From the NCBI GenBank assembly GCA_023255965.1, contig JAGDWE010000059.1, positions 1-14,944 of the forward strand: a stretch of DNA of 14,944 nucleotides. The letters run 5' to 3'. The stretch's first letter is position 1. Every line of letters begins with the position of its first letter. Under the pieces are notes generated by a model. The model did no database searches. It was not told where the DNA came from and saw only the letters and a list, made by a program, of their open reading frames with translations. This DNA is from Desulfurococcales archaeon. GTDB taxonomy: Archaea > Thermoproteota > Thermoprotei_A > Sulfolobales > NBVN01. The translations under genes were made by a program, and so were the position numbers. Shown here piece after piece: positions 13,881 to 14,944 of the stretch.

Positions 13881-13968
13881 AGTGACTCCGGGCTTCCGAG
13901 AACTGCTCCTGAAGGGCGGTGAGGGGGCCGGGGAGGCCGCGGGAAGCCTAGGGGCGGATATCAAATAA
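13876..13968 (+). mobile_element. GC-rich structured insertion-element-like end
   Basis: GGGCTTCC (13890-13897) pairs with GGAAGCCT (13942-13949), with one G-T pair. Inside, GGCC (13926-13929) can pair with GGCC (13935-13938). The 60-base block is far richer in G and C than the DNA on both sides. A 30-codon frame (ATG 13876 to TAA 13968) through it reads LLLKGGEGAGEAAGSLGAD, a Gly/Ala/Glu-rich tail like those at TnpB C-termini. It is interpreted as the leftover right end of a TnpB-type element whose body is lost. A structured host RNA is the alternative. Confidence 0.4.
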
Positions 13969-13999
13969 CATCAAAGACCGCTCTCGGATGAAGGGTAGG

Positions 14000-14257
14000 T
14001 TACGTGGTAACCACTCTTGCTATATTGAATAGCGCAAAACCACTCCAGCAACCCTCAGAGCTCTTAATTTCAACAAACCGCTTCCAGCTATCAACATAAA
14101 TATTAACACTGTCGAAAATTAAGAACCCTAGCTTAGGAGAAACAAACGCTCTTAACCCCTTGCTTTGAAGCATTGAATCAAGATTTTCAGCAACATATCT
14201 AGGGTCTTTAGAAAACCTCTCATCACCTCTATAAACAGCACATATCATTCTCCCCAA
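14000..14257 (-). CDS. Small unknown protein (85 residues)
   Basis: The family is not recognised. The frame has host-like codon use (TTA, AGA, GTT, ATT) and a protein-like alternation of charged and hydrophobic residues: MICAVYRGDERF at the start, YVAENLDSMLQSKGLRAF as a likely helix, then KLGFLIFDSVNIYVDSW and FALFNIARV as likely strands. No signal peptide or transmembrane segment is evident. The start may be the second Met, at 14248. It sits between two insertion-element remnants, so it may be an intact small cargo gene or a fragment of a host gene cut by the neighbouring TnpB copy, whose detectable homology begins within a few bases of its 5' end. Coding status is uncertain. Confidence 0.45.
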   Translation of the reverse strand: MGRMICAVYRGDERFSKDPRYVAENLDSMLQSKGLRAFVSPKLGFLIFDSVNIYVDSWKRFVEIKSSEGCWSGFALFNIARVVTT

Positions 14258-14262
14258 GCCTT

Positions 14263-14944
14263 CTACTGCAGAGAAGCAGGACCAGGAACTCTAAGCCCCT
14301 CTTCGACAACGGGGGAGGCGTATCTTCTCTTAACAGTATAGTGGACGCTGAGACCAAGCAGGCTAAGAACAAGCTGTTTATAGACACGAACGAGGACTCG
14401 GTCGCTGTCATGCTCGTGAACTATGACAGGGGAGTTGCGACGCTGCTCTCGATCGGGTACGAGGTCTCCAAGATAAGGGCTAGGAACAGGCTGTTGGCGA
14501 AGTACTGTGCTAGAGAGAGGAGTAGAGTCAAGAGCAGGCTCAAGAAAGTAGCACACGCTTTCGGGAAGATAGTCGAAGAGCTCAACGCGAGCCTAGTCAG
14601 GGAGAGGCTGAGGGACTTGAAGAGCAATAAGAAGAGCAGGAGTAGGAGGCTTAACTATAGGCCTGACACGTTCCCCTACAGGAAGTTCTTCACGTACCTA
14701 GACACCGAGTTCGCCGAGAGAGGACTGGCTGTAGAGGAAGTTGACGCTAATGGTACCTCCATAACCTGCCCGGTGTGCAGTACAGAGACAAGGAGAACAG
14801 AGTAGACAGAGACACCTTCAGGTGCGGAAGGTGCAGGTTCACGCTCAATGCCCATGCCCGCTACGTAGCCTGCCTAAACATGTTCACTCGCCTCAATGAC
14901 GGCAAAGTAGCCATCAGAGGTGGGAGACCATGCCCAGTCTCCAC
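14263..14944 (+). pseudogene. tnpB: Decayed TnpB (OrfB) of an IS200/IS605-family element, truncated at 5' end and frameshifted
   Basis: FIDTNEDSVAV near 14383-14415 matches the first RuvC motif of TnpB, with its catalytic Asp. A basic helical region follows (RSRVKSRLKKVAHAFGKIV). EVDANGTSITCPVCS at about 14738-14782 is the usual segment before the zinc finger. The frame then hits TAG at 14803-14805, while the continuation appears in another frame as YRDKENRVDRDTFRCGRCRF and then HARYVACLNMFTRLNDG. A single-base indel near 14775-14785 therefore splits the zinc finger. Upstream, LFDNGG in one frame and EAYLLLTV in another around 14299-14337 indicate a second frameshift. The N-terminal half is missing, and the expected RuvC-III Asp near the end is not seen. 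Codon use (CTC, AAG, GAG) is unlike the host genes. The copy runs off the window and is unlikely to be active. Confidence 0.85.

Noticed and set aside
13416..13999. CRISPR array
   Set aside because: No regularly spaced repeats of 24-37 bases were found here or elsewhere in the window; the two ATTACCTTCTC-like motifs are only a pair.
14341..14805. An intact 154-residue gene from the GTG at 14341
   Set aside because: It is an internal piece of TnpB ended by a frameshift; homologous sequence continues upstream and downstream in other frames.

Overview
The window looks like chromosome from a thermophilic archaeon of the Thermoproteota (crenarchaeal) type. Supporting signs are very short or absent leaders behind TATA boxes, heavy use of AGG, TTA and ATA codons, a type II tRNA-Leu with an archaeal bulge-helix-bulge intron, and archaeal protein families such as the two-protein lipoyl synthase, split lipoate ligase and archaeal UMP kinase. 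A Caldivirga/Vulcanisaeta-like lineage would fit, but that placement is a guess from composition.

Layout. 1-90: GC-rich right end and possible last codons of a TnpB (IS200/IS605-type) element that begins left of the window. 92-2571: a nucleotidyltransferase gene divergent from a phosphate permease (PiT) and its PhoU-like DUF47 partner. 2572-4072: a G/C-rich foldable leader and a NusB-domain RNA m5C methyltransferase. 4145-6814: a B12-domain/TRAM radical SAM protein divergent from a malate/lactate dehydrogenase-type oxidoreductase. 6870-10080: a lipoate locus, with lplA-lplB-acylphosphatase on the minus strand head-to-head with lipS1-lipS2 on the plus strand. 10081-11123: a foldable intergenic stretch, UMP kinase (pyrH) and the intron-containing tRNA-Leu(CAA). 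11169-13415: a DUF711 protein and, convergent to it, an orphan beta subunit of a sodium-pumping decarboxylase. 13416-14944: a gene-poor accessory tail with at least one structured IS-like end, one unknown small ORF, and a frameshifted TnpB pseudogene running off the window.

The most coherent system is the lipoate locus. LipS1 and LipS2 would insert the two sulfurs of lipoyl groups, and LplA plus LplB would activate and attach lipoate or octanoate. One short TATA-like stretch appears to serve both arms, and an acylphosphatase gene overlaps lplB. No lipoyl acceptor protein (GcvH or an E2) lies in the window.

The flanks carry mobile-element debris whose codon use (CTC, GAG, AAG, GC-rich) differs from the AT-leaning core genes. 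All functional calls rest on reading motifs by eye, without database searches.
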